The notes: generated by a model from the sequence alone, not told the origin. 64,000 bases of DNA from Bin87 sp965115825 (GCA_965115825.1 OZ220464.1:1922001-1986000); one strand, 5' to 3'. Shown: positions 33,547 through 42,699, counted from the first letter of the stretch. Translations and numbers: made by a program.

Positions 33547-33815
33547 GTGTCAGGCGCCGGAGTTTTACTGACGGGTTAGGGGCGTTCGCGCCTTTCACCC
33601 GCCGGCGCAGTGGAATCGCAGTGGCGCGCATTCCCTCCACTGCGTCGGTGGCGCAGGTTGGCGGATGAGGCAGCGGAGGGCTGGGCCGGTGTGGTCCGAA
33701 AAATCTGCCGTGTTTATCCTTTGCCTCGGTTGTTGACGCGCCTGTTAGGATGGTTGGGGTTGCACGGCCCGGAGCTACCGATGGCCGGGGCTACCGATGG
33801 ATGGAGGACAGCGAT

Positions 33816-34732
33816 ATGACGACCACGCAACACTGGCTAACCTATGATGCCCGCGACAGTCGGGGGGGGGGGGTAAGAAGTGGAAGTGGCCGTGGTTCCT
33901 GCTTTTGCTCCCGCTGCTGGCTGCTCTGCTGGCCGCTGGCTGGCTCTGGTACGATAATTCCGAGGATGGCGACGTCGCTCGGCCGGTGGCGACGCAAACC
34001 CCGGCGGCGCCTGTTCAGGCTGAAGAACCCGATATTGACCTCCCTACTCAGCCGGTGGCGATGGAAACCCCGACGGCGCACGTTCAGGCTGAAGAACCCG
34101 AGATTGACCTCGCTCAGCCGGTGGCGATACAAGCCGCGCTTCCGCTGCTGCTGACTGACGACACTATGGTCGTTTATGTTGTGGATGACTCCGGGAGTAT
34201 GATGAATAAGCTGCCCGCGTTGCATCAAGCGCTGCGTGAAGTAGCGGAGAAGCCTACTGAGAACAGCGAAATCGCGATGTTGATGTTTGGCACGTCGCAC
34301 CGGATGCTGTTTGATTTTGCTGAACCGGATCAGGCTCCGTGGGACGACACCGTTGCGGCTTTCACTGCCGACAGCGGCGGAACCGCGATGTTCGCAGCCT
34401 TGCGGGAGGCCTTGGCGATGGTCGCGGACCAAGAGGCATGTCAGGCGGGGGCTAATTGCCGTCAGAAGCGCATTGTCCTTATGTCGGATGGCGAGGCCAA
34501 TGATGTCATCATGAGTAGCTCCATGAGTTTCTCCGATTGGCGCGGGCTGACTAATATGCAAAAAATGGAGCTGATGAAAAGGCAAGCGGAATTGGAAAGG
34601 GAGGTCATTGCGGAACTGGCGGAAGCCGGCATCCCGGTGGACACGATTGCGTTAGGATCTGATGCCGACGAGGCAGGGCTGCGACGTATCTCCGACGCTA
34701 CCGGCGGTACGTTTATCAAAGCGTATCACTGA
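33816..34732 (+). CDS. VWA-domain membrane-anchored protein, out of frame at a G12 tract
   Basis: GGAGG then ATG at 33816 opens MTTTQHWLTYDARDSR, which runs into 12 Gs (33862-33873) and, as sequenced, leaves the frame of the rest. With one more G (or two fewer) it continues KKWKWPWFLLLLPLLAALLAAG (a signal anchor), then two tandem QAEEPxIDL repeats and a von Willebrand A domain. That domain has an intact MIDAS: VVDDSGSM, SGGTAMF, MSDGEAND. A full-length product would be about 305 residues facing outside. The protein is therefore switched off in this copy, unless the G count is a sequencing error. VWA domains mediate metal-dependent protein binding. Confidence 0.75.
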
Positions 34733-34812
34733 TCCGGACGGGGGTGATTGTGGTTGCCATTGCCCGGCGGGGCTGCCATAATCGCGTCACCGACAAGCAA
34801 GGAAGTTGAGAA

Positions 34813-35226
34813 ATGACAGCCACGGAGCTTTATATCCTGTACGGTTTTCTGGGCTTTATGTCGCTGATGCTGGTTACCATGCTGGGCTTTATGATATGGC
34901 TGGCGATTTCCGTTGGCCGGCTGCAAGGCCAGTTCAGCGGCCTAACCGAGCAGATGAGGGAGATGAACGGCAACCTCAACGAACGGATTAACGGGCTGGC
35001 CGAGCAGATGAGGGAGATGAACAGCAACCTCACTGCCCGCATTGAAAGGCTGGAGCAGCAGATGGCGGACTTTCGGGAGCAGTTGGCCGGTTTCCGGGAG
35101 CAGCTGGCAGAGGTCAGGGGAATGATGCGCGCTTTGCACGACCGTATGGACTTGCTCATGCGGCACCACCACAATGACGTCGGTCAGGTAGTCATCGTTC
35201 CCGCGGAAGAGGTTGCCGCGGATTGA
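34813..35226 (+). CDS. Membrane-anchored coiled-coil protein (copy 1)
   Basis: A 137-residue protein: one N-terminal transmembrane helix (about residues 6-33) with a short polar head, then heptads such as LTEQMREMNGNL, RINGLAEQMREMN and RIERLEQQMADFREQLAGF. It ends with a C-terminal QVVIVPAEEVAAD. It resembles small single-pass coiled-coil proteins of unknown function. The next gene is a near duplicate, so this pair is recent. The upstream VWA gene is on the same strand with about 80 bp between. It may tether or oligomerise a partner at the membrane. Confidence 0.75.
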   Translation: MTATELYILYGFLGFMSLMLVTMLGFMIWLAISVGRLQGQFSGLTEQMREMNGNLNERINGLAEQMREMNSNLTARIERLEQQMADFREQLAGFREQLAEVRGMMRALHDRMDLLMRHHHNDVGQVVIVPAEEVAAD

Positions 35227-35301
35227 CCTCGGCAGGGCAGTTGCCATTGCCAAGTTGGCTTGCCATAACCGGGCTATCGCATCCGAGACGGAGTTTTTGC
35301 A

Positions 35302-35661
35302 ATGACATCTGCGGAGCTTTATATCCTGTACGGTTATCTAGGGTTTATGTCGCTGATGCTGGTTGCCATGCTGGGCTTTATGATATGGCTGGCGATTTCC
35401 GTTGGCCGGCTGCAAGGCCAGTTCAGCGGCCTTACCGAGCAGATGAAGGAGATGAACGGCAACCTCACTGCCCGCATTGAAAGGCTGGAGCAGCAGATGG
35501 CGGACTTTCGGGAACAGCTGGCCGATTTCCGGGAGCAGCTGGCTGAAGTCAGGGGAATGATGCGCGCTTTGCACGACCGTATGGACTTGCTCATGCGGCA
35601 CCGTCACAACGATGCGGGGCAGGTGGTCATCGTTCCCGCGGAAGAGGTTGCCGCGGACTGA
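35302..35661 (+). CDS. Membrane-anchored coiled-coil protein (copy 2)
   Basis: A 119-residue duplicate of the preceding gene; the transmembrane helix and C-terminus (QVVIVPAEEVAAD) are almost identical, but one 18-residue heptad block (the NGLAEQMREMN segment) is missing. Synonymous differences are few, indicating a recent tandem duplication. The intergenic sequences upstream of both genes also resemble each other (TTGCCATTGCC..CTTGCCATAA), so promoter and ribosome site were duplicated too. Confidence 0.75.
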   Translation: MTSAELYILYGYLGFMSLMLVAMLGFMIWLAISVGRLQGQFSGLTEQMKEMNGNLTARIERLEQQMADFREQLADFREQLAEVRGMMRALHDRMDLLMRHRHNDAGQVVIVPAEEVAAD

Positions 35662-35835
35662 CCCGGCTCCGGCTCCGGCTGCGGCGTTGCCACGCCCCGC
35701 CTCCGGCGGGCCGACACGCGCCATATCGCGCGCGGGCCCGCCAGCGAGCGGAACCGGGTTGCGTTCACATCCCCAGGACAGCCGTCCGCCCGTATCGGAG
35801 GAGGGGCCCCGCCGGAGCGCAGAAGTCGGTTATAT

Positions 35836-36714
35836 TTATACCCCCAGGGCCGCTGTCCGCCGACGGAAAGGCCGCAGCAAAGCGCGCACCGTCGGCGGAA
35901 CGCCGGTTGCATCTCCACAGTATGCTTCCGGTGGCTGGTCTGCCGCGGGGAAAGACGCCGTCGGAGCGGGTTCCGTTGGCCGCACGCGCCACCAGACGGA
36001 CGCCAGTTGCAGGCAGGCCTCGGCTACCGCGTCCGGGTAGCGGTACACGGATAACGCGGCGCCGGCGGCGTGAGCAGCGGCATCGGTTCCGTTCACTCCG
36101 CGCAGCGCGGACAGCGTGACGTTGCCGTCGCCGGACGTTGCGTTGGCAACGTACAGCTGCTCGTCGCCGATGCGGACGGTGTGGCCGGGCGACAGCGTGA
36201 TTGCGGCGTCGGGGCTGACCGGGGCGACGGCCACCGTGGTATCGGTCATCTTCACGGCAGGGTCGTCGGCTACCCGCAGCCCAGCGTCTTCCCGCACGTC
36301 GCAGTAGCCCCAAACCCCGTTGACGGCAACGCCGGCTCGGTTGAGCGGAAAGCGACGCCGCTCGCCGGATGTGAGGAGGATGCGGGTGTAGGGCCGCCCG
36401 CCCGGTTCCGTTGGCGCGGCGTTCAGGGGATACAGCAGCCAGCTGTCAGATGGCCAGGATTCCCATTGGCCGGAGGCATCGCGCGCTTTGACCCGGCTTG
36501 CGGCCACCAGGTCAGGGGTGGACAGGTCGGCGCGGCCCCGTCCGTCAAAGCGGCGTTCTCCGTGAGTCGTCGCAAAGCTCCGTCCGCAGTAGCCGTCAAT
36601 CCACCGGGAAGCGGCCTCCAGCAAGGTCAGCAGCCGCGCGTCGTGGGCGTCATCGGTCACGTTGAGAACCGATGGAGACTTCAGGGCCGCCAGGTCTGCG
36701 TAAGCGTTTGCCAT
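35836..36714 (-). CDS. Phage head-tail connector-like protein
   Basis: About 292 residues from MANAYADL (AAAGGATT upstream; the frame extends further but unsupported). The N-terminal third (LKSPSVLNVTDDAHDARLLTLLEAASRWIDGYCGRSF) is the helical gp6-like connector fold, followed by a long beta-rich extension with DDPAVKMTDTTVAVAP and a helix DAVAEACLQLASVWWR. It is last in a minus-strand cassette after capsid and protease. Connector proteins attach to the portal ring; no portal gene is present here. Confidence 0.75.
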   Translation of the reverse strand: MANAYADLAALKSPSVLNVTDDAHDARLLTLLEAASRWIDGYCGRSFATTHGERRFDGRGRADLSTPDLVAASRVKARDASGQWESWPSDSWLLYPLNAAPTEPGGRPYTRILLTSGERRRFPLNRAGVAVNGVWGYCDVREDAGLRVADDPAVKMTDTTVAVAPVSPDAAITLSPGHTVRIGDEQLYVANATSGDGNVTLSALRGVNGTDAAAHAAGAALSVYRYPDAVAEACLQLASVWWRVRPTEPAPTASFPAADQPPEAYCGDATGVPPTVRALLRPFRRRTAALGV

Positions 36715-36727
36715 AATCCTTTCGTCC

Positions 36728-38056
36728 TTATACCGTGATGTTGTACTGCAATGCGGTATGCGTCGCCGACGCCCGGGATCCCGTCCGCTCCATGAAGGCC
36801 AGGCGCATACTGACGACCATGACGTTCTGACGCTTCTGGATGTCGCGGGTGGTTTCAATCATCAGTTCCCGGCGGAAGCCGAGCCGCCACTGGGTTCGGT
36901 TCACCGCCAGCAGGCGGCCTTTGGTGTTGCCGTTTCCGCTGTCGGCTACCTTCCCGTCGGCATCGGAGCGGGCCATCTGCTCGGAGACAATGACGGGGAT
37001 GCCGTCCACCTGGGCCAGCTGGCCGTTCAGCAGGGTGGCGTGCGGGCCCAGCTTGTCCAGCGTGCGAAACTCGCCGATGCTGAGGGATTTGATGTACGTT
37101 GCGACGTCGGCGATGTAGGCGAGTTCCGACGGGCGGACGCCGTACTTGCCCAGCAGTCCCCGCGCCTCGTTGAACATATTGGCCGTGGGCGCCCCGGCGT
37201 GGTTATTGGCCTGCGCCGTGTTGTCCACCAGCGGCAGGCGCAGCAGCCCGTCAAAGCCCAGCAGCCAGTGGGCTTTGCCTCCCGTGGCGGCGCTTATCGT
37301 TCCTCCATCGGCGTTGATGTTGTTGGTAGGGGTGGTGTCCGCGTTGAGGAGGACGTCGTCGATGACTTCAACGGCGTTGCGCACCAGGGCGCTGCGAACC
37401 TCCGCGGCCATGGCGATGACGGCGTCCTCGTCCAGAGTGAGGGACCAGGGCACTTCGGCCACCAGCTCGTAGGCGGTCAGAGTTTGGCGGGCGGTGGCCA
37501 GGGCCGTTTCGGTAACCGCGGTGTTCTCTACCCCCGGATACCAGGATACCTTGCCCAGTTGCAGCGGGATTTCGAAGGGGTTGGTGGGCATATCCACCCG
37601 GGTGAACAGGGCGGCGACGTGGGTCGCCAGGTTGATGTCGGCCCAGAGGGCGGCGGCTTCTCCGGTGGCGACCAATTCATCGCCGGCGCCGGTCGTGGTG
37701 CTGTCCAGTGCTGCCTTCAGGTTGGCCTGCCAGTCGGCCAGCAGCCGGGGGTTCAGGTCGCCCGGCTCGCGCTGCTGGGCTCCCAGTACGCTGCGCACGC
37801 AGGCCAAGTCCAGCGCGTCCATTCCGCGATATTTCCCAAAGGGGACTCGGAGGCGGTCGCCGGCGCCGTATTGAGCGAGCATTGCCTGCCGTTCGGCGGC
37901 GCGTTGCTTCTCCGTGAGTTCATTCACTGCCCGCGCCAGTCTGTCGAGTTCCTCCTGCAAGGGAGGAATGTCGGCGTCCAGCCGTTGGCGGTAGAAATCG
38001 CGCACCTCGGCGACTTCGTTTTTGATGGTTTCCAGTTCCCAAGTTGAAAGCGTCAT
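36728..38056 (-). CDS. HK97-family major capsid protein
   Basis: A 442-residue protein. The N-terminal 70 residues are a coiled-coil scaffold (DIPPLQEELDRLARAVNELTEKQRAAERQAM), normally removed by the prohead protease encoded upstream. The rest has the HK97 pattern: LGKVSWYPGVENT, AYELVAEVPWSLTLDEDAVI, VIDDVLLNAD and a C-terminal RRELMIETTRDI..QNVMVVSMRLAF. It assembles icosahedral shells of about 12 nm subunit spacing in phages. The stop is 13 bp from the connector start. Whether it still builds a capsid here is unknown. Confidence 0.88.
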   Translation of the reverse strand: MTLSTWELETIKNEVAEVRDFYRQRLDADIPPLQEELDRLARAVNELTEKQRAAERQAMLAQYGAGDRLRVPFGKYRGMDALDLACVRSVLGAQQREPGDLNPRLLADWQANLKAALDSTTTGAGDELVATGEAAALWADINLATHVAALFTRVDMPTNPFEIPLQLGKVSWYPGVENTAVTETALATARQTLTAYELVAEVPWSLTLDEDAVIAMAAEVRSALVRNAVEVIDDVLLNADTTPTNNINADGGTISAATGGKAHWLLGFDGLLRLPLVDNTAQANNHAGAPTANMFNEARGLLGKYGVRPSELAYIADVATYIKSLSIGEFRTLDKLGPHATLLNGQLAQVDGIPVIVSEQMARSDADGKVADSGNGNTKGRLLAVNRTQWRLGFRRELMIETTRDIQKRQNVMVVSMRLAFMERTGSRASATHTALQYNITV

Positions 38057-38111
38057 GCTTTTGCGTTCTCCTTTTGGTTTTGTTCGTTGATTTGACCGTT
38101 TTGCTTTCGGA

Positions 38112-38699
38112 TTAGCGGGTTAGCCGCCGTTTCCGTTCATTGCTGCCAACCCGTCCCGGCGTCCGCAGCCCGCGCAGCAGCGCAACCACTGCATCCACCG
38201 CGGCCTCTGCGCCGGCGTGTCGCGCCAGCAGCGCGCCCTGATTCGCCGGCACTGGCACTGCGCTGATTTCCAACAGCTCCTGCTCCAGAAAGCGGATGCC
38301 GAGGAAGGCCCCGGTGCGCGCGTCCCGCCGTTCCTCGAACCGCAGGGGACGAAACCCTACCGACACGCCCTGCTGATAGCCGTGGCGGTACAGGGCCTCT
38401 ACCTCGCGGCCAAAAGCGGTGGGAGCGAACTCCAGATGCGCCATGAGTCCCCGGCGGTCGCTCCATACCGACCGGGCGCGGCCGATAGCCGGCCGGCGGT
38501 AATCGTGTCCCCAGAGCACGACCGGGTTGGCTCGGTAGGCGTCCAGATGCCAGCCTTCCGGGGATACCACGTCTCCGTGCCGATCCACCGCTCCGGAAGA
38601 CACTACGAAAGTCAGGGGGCCGGGGCCGGCGTCGCCGGGGTCGGCCCCAGAGTCGGCCTTGGCGGCAATAAGCCCCCACTTTCGCGTCAGTTTCGTCAT
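38112..38699 (-). CDS. HK97-family prohead protease
   Basis: 195 residues from the ATG at 38699, chosen because GGAGG lies 6 nt upstream. Core: TFVVSSGAVDRHGDVVSPEGW, then NPVVLWGHDYRRPAIGRA with the catalytic His, and GVSVGFRPLRFEE with the catalytic Ser, ending QELLEISAVPVPANQGAL. This is the S78/U35 maturation protease that trims capsid scaffold. It is first in the order protease, capsid, connector on the minus strand. The other morphogenesis genes expected upstream (terminase, portal) are missing. Confidence 0.88.
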   Translation of the reverse strand: MTKLTRKWGLIAAKADSGADPGDAGPGPLTFVVSSGAVDRHGDVVSPEGWHLDAYRANPVVLWGHDYRRPAIGRARSVWSDRRGLMAHLEFAPTAFGREVEALYRHGYQQGVSVGFRPLRFEERRDARTGAFLGIRFLEQELLEISAVPVPANQGALLARHAGAEAAVDAVVALLRGLRTPGRVGSNERKRRLTR

Positions 38700-38887
38700 C
38701 GCAGCCTCCTGGTCATCTGCCGGCGCGATGGCGAAAGTCGGCTCCGTTCCTGTCCGACGGTTAAAAAGCCGGCGGAACCGACCCGGCATCAGGTCAGTCC
38801 CACCGGCTGTTTGAAAATGGATTTATACCAGCCTAACGACCCGCAACGCTGCCCGTCAACAGGCGCTTGTCATTGCTGCGCGGCAAG

Positions 38888-38917
38888 TTGACGGATTGTT
38901 GCGCGTTTGGCTAACAT
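38888..38917 (+). promoter_or_regulatory. Promoter of the XRE-ImmA/DUF4411 module
   Basis: TTGACG (38888-38893), an 18-bp spacer and TAACAT (38912-38917) lie 20 bp before the ATG of the regulator gene. GGCAAG before and CTTGCC after form a palindrome spanning the promoter, a likely operator for autoregulation. Confidence 0.55.
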
Positions 38918-38936
38918 CTTGCCAAGACGGGCGTGA

Positions 38937-40106
38937 ATGATGACTACCCCAGGCGAAACGCTGCAACTGCAGCCCGACGTGCTGCGCTGGGCGCGCCGGA
39001 GGGCCGAGCTTACTGAAGACGCGCTGGCGGGGAAGGTGAGGCTCAACGCCATGCGGGTGCAGGAATGGGAAAGTTCCGGCCGAATCAGCATGACGTGGGC
39101 TGAGCGTTTGGCCGATGCTACACATACTCCGCTCGGCTATCTGTTCTTAACGTTCCCACCTTATGAGTCTCTTCCCATCGGAGACTTCCGCACCCGCGAC
39201 GGCGCATCACCCGCGAAACCCAGCGTTGATTTGCTGGAAACAGTTCACGCGATGCAGCGCCGTCAAGCCTGGCTGCGCGAGGATTTGATAGCCACCGGAG
39301 CCGAGCCTCTGGATTTTGTCGCTGCTTACCGTCCGAATGGGAACTACGCGGCGGTGGCCGACGCGATGCGCAGTGCGCTATTGCTTGCCAGCGATTGGGC
39401 TGCATCGACGCCCACTTGGTCCCAAGCCCTTTCCCTGCTGCGGGATAATGCGGAGGCCGCCGGCATACTGGTAGTCTTCAACGGCGTTGTGGGCAACAAC
39501 ACTGGCCGGAAACTCAACCCGGACGAGTTCCAGGGGTTCGCTCTGGTGGATGAGTACGCTCCGCTTGTATTTATAAACAATGCTGATTTCAAGGCTGCTC
39601 AGATGTTCACGCTGGCCCATGAACTGGCGCACCTGTTCATCGGCGCGGAAGGAGTTTCGGCTTTTGAGGCCCTCTTGCCATCGGAACACGACGTTGAGCG
39701 GTTATGCAATACGATAGCCGCGGAGTTTCTGGTTCCGGAGGCGGACTTCCAGGCTTTCTGGCCCTCTGCCGGTCAATACCCTGACCCCTACCAGCAAATC
39801 GCGAGGCGCTTCAAAGTAAGCCGCATTGTCGCCGCCCGCCGCGCCCTTGACCTGCGGCTAATCGACCGGGACGACTTCTTTGATTTCTACGATGAGCACA
39901 AAGCGCAGGGATCTCTCGGACGGCAAAACGCTGACGGGGGGAATTTCTGGAATACCCAACGCTGGCGCATCGGAGCTCGTTTTGCAGCGGCGGTAGTTCG
40001 CGCCGTCCGCGCCGGCCGCCTGCCCTACGGCGAAGCCTATGCCCTCACCGGGTTAAAAGGCGATACCTTTGCGAATATGCCCGAAAGGATGAGACTCCGG
40101 GTATGA
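38937..40106 (+). CDS. XRE-family regulator with ImmA/IrrE metallopeptidase domain
   Basis: A 389-residue two-domain protein. Residues about 10-60 form an XRE helix-turn-helix (LRWARRRAELTEDALAGKV). Residues about 180-290 form the ImmA/IrrE domain with FTLAHELAHLFIG (HExxH zinc ligands) and LCNTIAAEFLVPE. Such proteins repress their operon and are inactivated or activated by proteolysis. The stop overlaps the next gene's ATG by 4 bp. The pairing XRE-ImmA plus DUF4411/PIN-like is a known toxin-antitoxin-type arrangement, with this gene as the antitoxin. Confidence 0.9.
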   Translation: MMTTPGETLQLQPDVLRWARRRAELTEDALAGKVRLNAMRVQEWESSGRISMTWAERLADATHTPLGYLFLTFPPYESLPIGDFRTRDGASPAKPSVDLLETVHAMQRRQAWLREDLIATGAEPLDFVAAYRPNGNYAAVADAMRSALLLASDWAASTPTWSQALSLLRDNAEAAGILVVFNGVVGNNTGRKLNPDEFQGFALVDEYAPLVFINNADFKAAQMFTLAHELAHLFIGAEGVSAFEALLPSEHDVERLCNTIAAEFLVPEADFQAFWPSAGQYPDPYQQIARRFKVSRIVAARRALDLRLIDRDDFFDFYDEHKAQGSLGRQNADGGNFWNTQRWRIGARFAAAVVRAVRAGRLPYGEAYALTGLKGDTFANMPERMRLRV

Positions 40107-40618
40107 CGAACCGCCATCAAATTCAGTACTTGCTGGATGCTAATGTCCTGATGACCGCGCACCATGACTATTATGCGCCGGAGCTGTGCCCCGGTTTCTG
40201 GGACTTCCTGGCTCATCACCTCGCCGACGGGAGGCTGGCGGTCATCGACCGAGTGTGCGACGAGATACTCTCACCGCCCGCGCTAGTTTCCTGGGTAGAG
40301 CAATCCACTAATGCTTGGTTCCCCACTACGGCCACACAGCCAATCGCCGACGCCTACACACAACTGATAGATTGGGTTGAGGAAAATCCTCAATTCACTG
40401 CTGCCGCCCGCGCCGATTTTGCCCGTGGCGCGGACGGCTGGCTTGCCGCCTATGCTATGGTTCACAGCGCAGCCGTCGTCACCAACGAGGCATCCGCGCC
40501 GGACGCCAGAAGGAAAGTGCCTCTGCCGGACTTATGCAATCAGTTCCAAATACGCTGCGTTAACACATTCGATATGCTGCGCAGACTCGGCGCCCGCCTT
40601 GAGTGGCAGCCGCCTTAA
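40103..40618 (+). CDS. DUF4411 PIN-like toxin
   Basis: A 171-residue protein beginning QIQYLLDANVLMTAHHDYY, the first PIN-like acidic strand, then CDEI, FARGADGWLAAYAMVHSAAVVTNE and a C-terminal VPLPDLCNQFQIRCVNTFDMLR. These are the conserved DUF4411 blocks: acidic D14, E54, D-x-W-L and N. PIN domains cleave RNA. Start overlaps the regulator stop (ATGA), so the two are co-expressed. Confidence 0.85.
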   Translation: MTNRHQIQYLLDANVLMTAHHDYYAPELCPGFWDFLAHHLADGRLAVIDRVCDEILSPPALVSWVEQSTNAWFPTTATQPIADAYTQLIDWVEENPQFTAAARADFARGADGWLAAYAMVHSAAVVTNEASAPDARRKVPLPDLCNQFQIRCVNTFDMLRRLGARLEWQPP

Positions 40619-40679
40619 TTCCGGGGATGTCGAACCTATTCATTGGTTGGTCGGGGCGTTGGCGTTGAGCCGCGCTTTT

Positions 40680-41003
40680 TCACTTCGCCTGCCGCAGTTT
40701 GACGGCGGTGCCGTAGGCCAGAACTTCGGACATACTGTTGCTGATGGCGCTGGTGGAGTAGCGCACGTTGACCACTGCGTCGGCATTCAGCCGCTGGGCT
40801 TCCCGTATCATCAGGCGGGTGGCTTCTTCCCTGGCTTCGGCGAGCATCTCGGTGTAGCTGCCGACTCTTCCGCCGACAATGCCCCGCAGGCCGGCTTGAA
40901 TATCGCGCCCCAGGCGCTTGGCTTGGACGATATTGCCGGTCACCAGGCCCAGAACCGCGACCACTTCCCGCTGGGGGACATTCTCCGTAGTGGTAACTAT
41001 CAT
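40680..41003 (-). CDS. YbjQ-family (DUF74) protein
   Basis: 107 residues from the ATG at 41003 with AAGGAA upstream. It shows IVTTTENVPQREVVAVLGLVTG, then RLGRDIQAGLRGIVGG and AQRLNADAVVNVRYSTSAI with a C-terminal YGTAVKLRQ. This is the complete pentameric YbjQ fold, sometimes called a heavy-metal-binding domain. Its biological function is not established. The frame is open well upstream, but that extension is low complexity and has no ribosome site. Confidence 0.88.
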   Translation of the reverse strand: MIVTTTENVPQREVVAVLGLVTGNIVQAKRLGRDIQAGLRGIVGGRVGSYTEMLAEAREEATRLMIREAQRLNADAVVNVRYSTSAISNSMSEVLAYGTAVKLRQAK

Positions 41004-41082
41004 AGCTGCGTTCCTTTGCGGGTTGATGTTGGCTGACGCTGTGCCGTCAGCGTATCGGCCGGTGACGCGCTGCCAAGAAACT

Positions 41083-41110
41083 GCGGGGGCGAATAAGCAT
41101 CCGCCCCCGC
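41083..41110 (-). terminator. Hairpin terminator after the VOC gene
   Basis: GCGGGGGCG (41083-41091) and CGCCCCCGC (41102-41110) are perfect 9-bp arms with a 10-nt loop. On the minus strand this follows the VOC stop by about 24 bp, with a weak T-rich tract (AGTTTCTT) behind it. Confidence 0.5.
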
Positions 41111-41133
41111 GATAGTGGCCCGGCTGACGGCGG

Positions 41134-41628
41134 TTAGTCGTCGGCGCCGACTGCTGCCGGCTCCGGCTCGTTGATGGGGTCAAGCTGCCACGGGAAGTTG
41201 CCCTCAAAGAGGAATCCGTCTTTGTTGCCCCATTCTGATTCGGGAGATTCGTAGTAGATTTCAATCTCGTTGTCGTCGGGGTCGTAGATATAGACGCCCA
41301 TGGAGATGCCGTGGTCGCCGAGGCGCTTGATGCGGACGCCGTTGTCCTTGCAGCGCTGGTAGAGTTCCTTCAGGTCGCGGAAGGAGTTCATCTGCCAGGC
41401 CATGTGGGCCATGCCGACGCGCCGGTCTTCCGGGCCCGGCGCGTCCATACCCAGGGGGATCAGCGCCAGCTCGTGGGACATGGTGGTGTCGGCGGACAGG
41501 AAGGTCATGCCGCCGGGCCGTCCGGTCATTACGGTAAGGCCCAGGATGTTGGTGTAAAAGTCCACGCTGCGTTCAATGTCCCGAACCTTGATGACCAGAT
41601 GCCCCAGCTGTTTCGGTGTGTAAGACAT
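41134..41628 (-). CDS. VOC-family (glyoxalase/dioxygenase-like) protein
   Basis: A 164-residue protein with two vicinal-oxygen-chelate modules. KQLGHLVIKVRDIERSVDFYTNILGL is the first strand-helix and contains the first metal His. VGMAHMAWQMNSF has the second, and VYIYDPDDNEIEIYYE the metal-binding Glu. The length and DPDDNEIE motif are typical of extradiol-dioxygenase-like or fosfomycin-resistance-like members. It has a GGGAGG site before ATG and its own leader. Substrate unknown. Confidence 0.9.
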   Translation of the reverse strand: MSYTPKQLGHLVIKVRDIERSVDFYTNILGLTVMTGRPGGMTFLSADTTMSHELALIPLGMDAPGPEDRRVGMAHMAWQMNSFRDLKELYQRCKDNGVRIKRLGDHGISMGVYIYDPDDNEIEIYYESPESEWGNKDGFLFEGNFPWQLDPINEPEPAAVGADD

Positions 41629-41676
41629 CAGAGTACCTCCCAGGATGGCGCGGTTGCGCCTATCGGATTTGCCGGC

Positions 41677-41682
41677 ATTATA
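41677..41682 (-). promoter_or_regulatory. -10 element of the VOC gene
   Basis: On the minus strand a perfect TATAAT lies about 48 bp upstream of the VOC ATG. The -35 region is poor, so this is a candidate only. Confidence 0.35.
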
Positions 41683-41769
41683 ACCTAATCGGCCCGGTTT
41701 TGCGCATAGGGGTTAAATCTATGAGGCGATTTGGCTACGTGAACATCAGCGACGGGGAAAGCTGCGACG

Positions 41770-42669
41770 TCACCGCGGGCCGAACCTTGCGCCCCAACAC
41801 TCCACCCGGTAGTCCAACGTTACCCCGCACGTGTGAAAGTCCCCGGCGCTCACTTCCCGGAGGAGGATGTCGGGCGGCGACGCTCTTCCACTCGCTTTGT
41901 TCTTGCCCCAACACTCAACCCTGCCGTCGGGGCGAACGCCGCACCCGTATCCAAGACCCATGCTTATCGACGTGAACGCTCCCGGCGGATGGTTCACGAA
42001 TTCCCTCTCGGGCGGCCCCCAGCATTCCAGTTCGCCGCCGCTACGCAGCCCACACATCCCTTCCGCGGCAGCGCTCACGGACTGAAACTCACCCTGTGGG
42101 GTCTGGGCCCATGGCTCGGAGGCGTCATCACCCCAGCACGCCAACTGGCCATCGGTGCGAATGGCGCAGGCATAATTGCATCCCGCGGATACCGCCTTGA
42201 ACTGCCCATCGGGGACATCCGACAAGCCGCCGAGGGCGCGCCCCCAGCACTTCAATCTACCATCCTGACGTATCGCGCAAATGCCGCAGTGCATCATGTC
42301 CACTGATGAGAATCTCGTGAACGGTTTGCTGCCGCCATCCACCCGGCCCCAGCACTTCAGGCGGCCGTCGTTCCGCAGCGCACAGTTGCCGTAGCTCCCG
42401 GAGGCCACCGAAACGTAGGTTCCGTCCTCCGGCGCGTCAAGCATTCCCTTTTGATCGTTAGCTTCGTTGTTCCCCCAACACTGAACTGAGCCGTCCAGTC
42501 TCAGCCCGCAGGTAAATTCAGCCCCAGCGCTGACGGCTTGATAAAGTTCTTCACGCGCCGGAGGCGGCGCATCGGCGCCGCAGGCCGCCAGCAGCAGGCT
42601 GACCTGCAACAAGGCAAACAGTGCTGCACAGCGCGCCGTAACTGGCTTCAAGTTCAAATTCGTGGTCAT
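41770..42669 (-). CDS. RCC1-repeat lipoprotein
   Basis: 299 residues from the ATG at 42669 (GGAGG 8 nt upstream). The signal sequence ends LLLAAC, a lipobox, so it is a lipoprotein. The rest is six to seven blades of the pattern VSAG...C(G/A)(L/I)RxDGxxxCWG, an RCC1-like beta-propeller in which each blade has two Cys. In bacteria such propellers on the surface bind proteins or polysaccharides. It is the last gene of a minus-strand stretch that begins with the seven membrane proteins, about 30 bp after the nearest one. Confidence 0.85.
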   Translation of the reverse strand: MTTNLNLKPVTARCAALFALLQVSLLLAACGADAPPPAREELYQAVSAGAEFTCGLRLDGSVQCWGNNEANDQKGMLDAPEDGTYVSVASGSYGNCALRNDGRLKCWGRVDGGSKPFTRFSSVDMMHCGICAIRQDGRLKCWGRALGGLSDVPDGQFKAVSAGCNYACAIRTDGQLACWGDDASEPWAQTPQGEFQSVSAAAEGMCGLRSGGELECWGPPEREFVNHPPGAFTSISMGLGYGCGVRPDGRVECWGKNKASGRASPPDILLREVSAGDFHTCGVTLDYRVECWGARFGPR

Positions 42670-42699
42670 AGCAGCATCCTCCAAAGCCGTGTTCGGTCT

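Noticed and set aside
33610..33819. 69-residue plus-strand ORF before the VWA gene
   Set aside because: No ribosome site or recognised motif; lies in the leader of the VWA gene.
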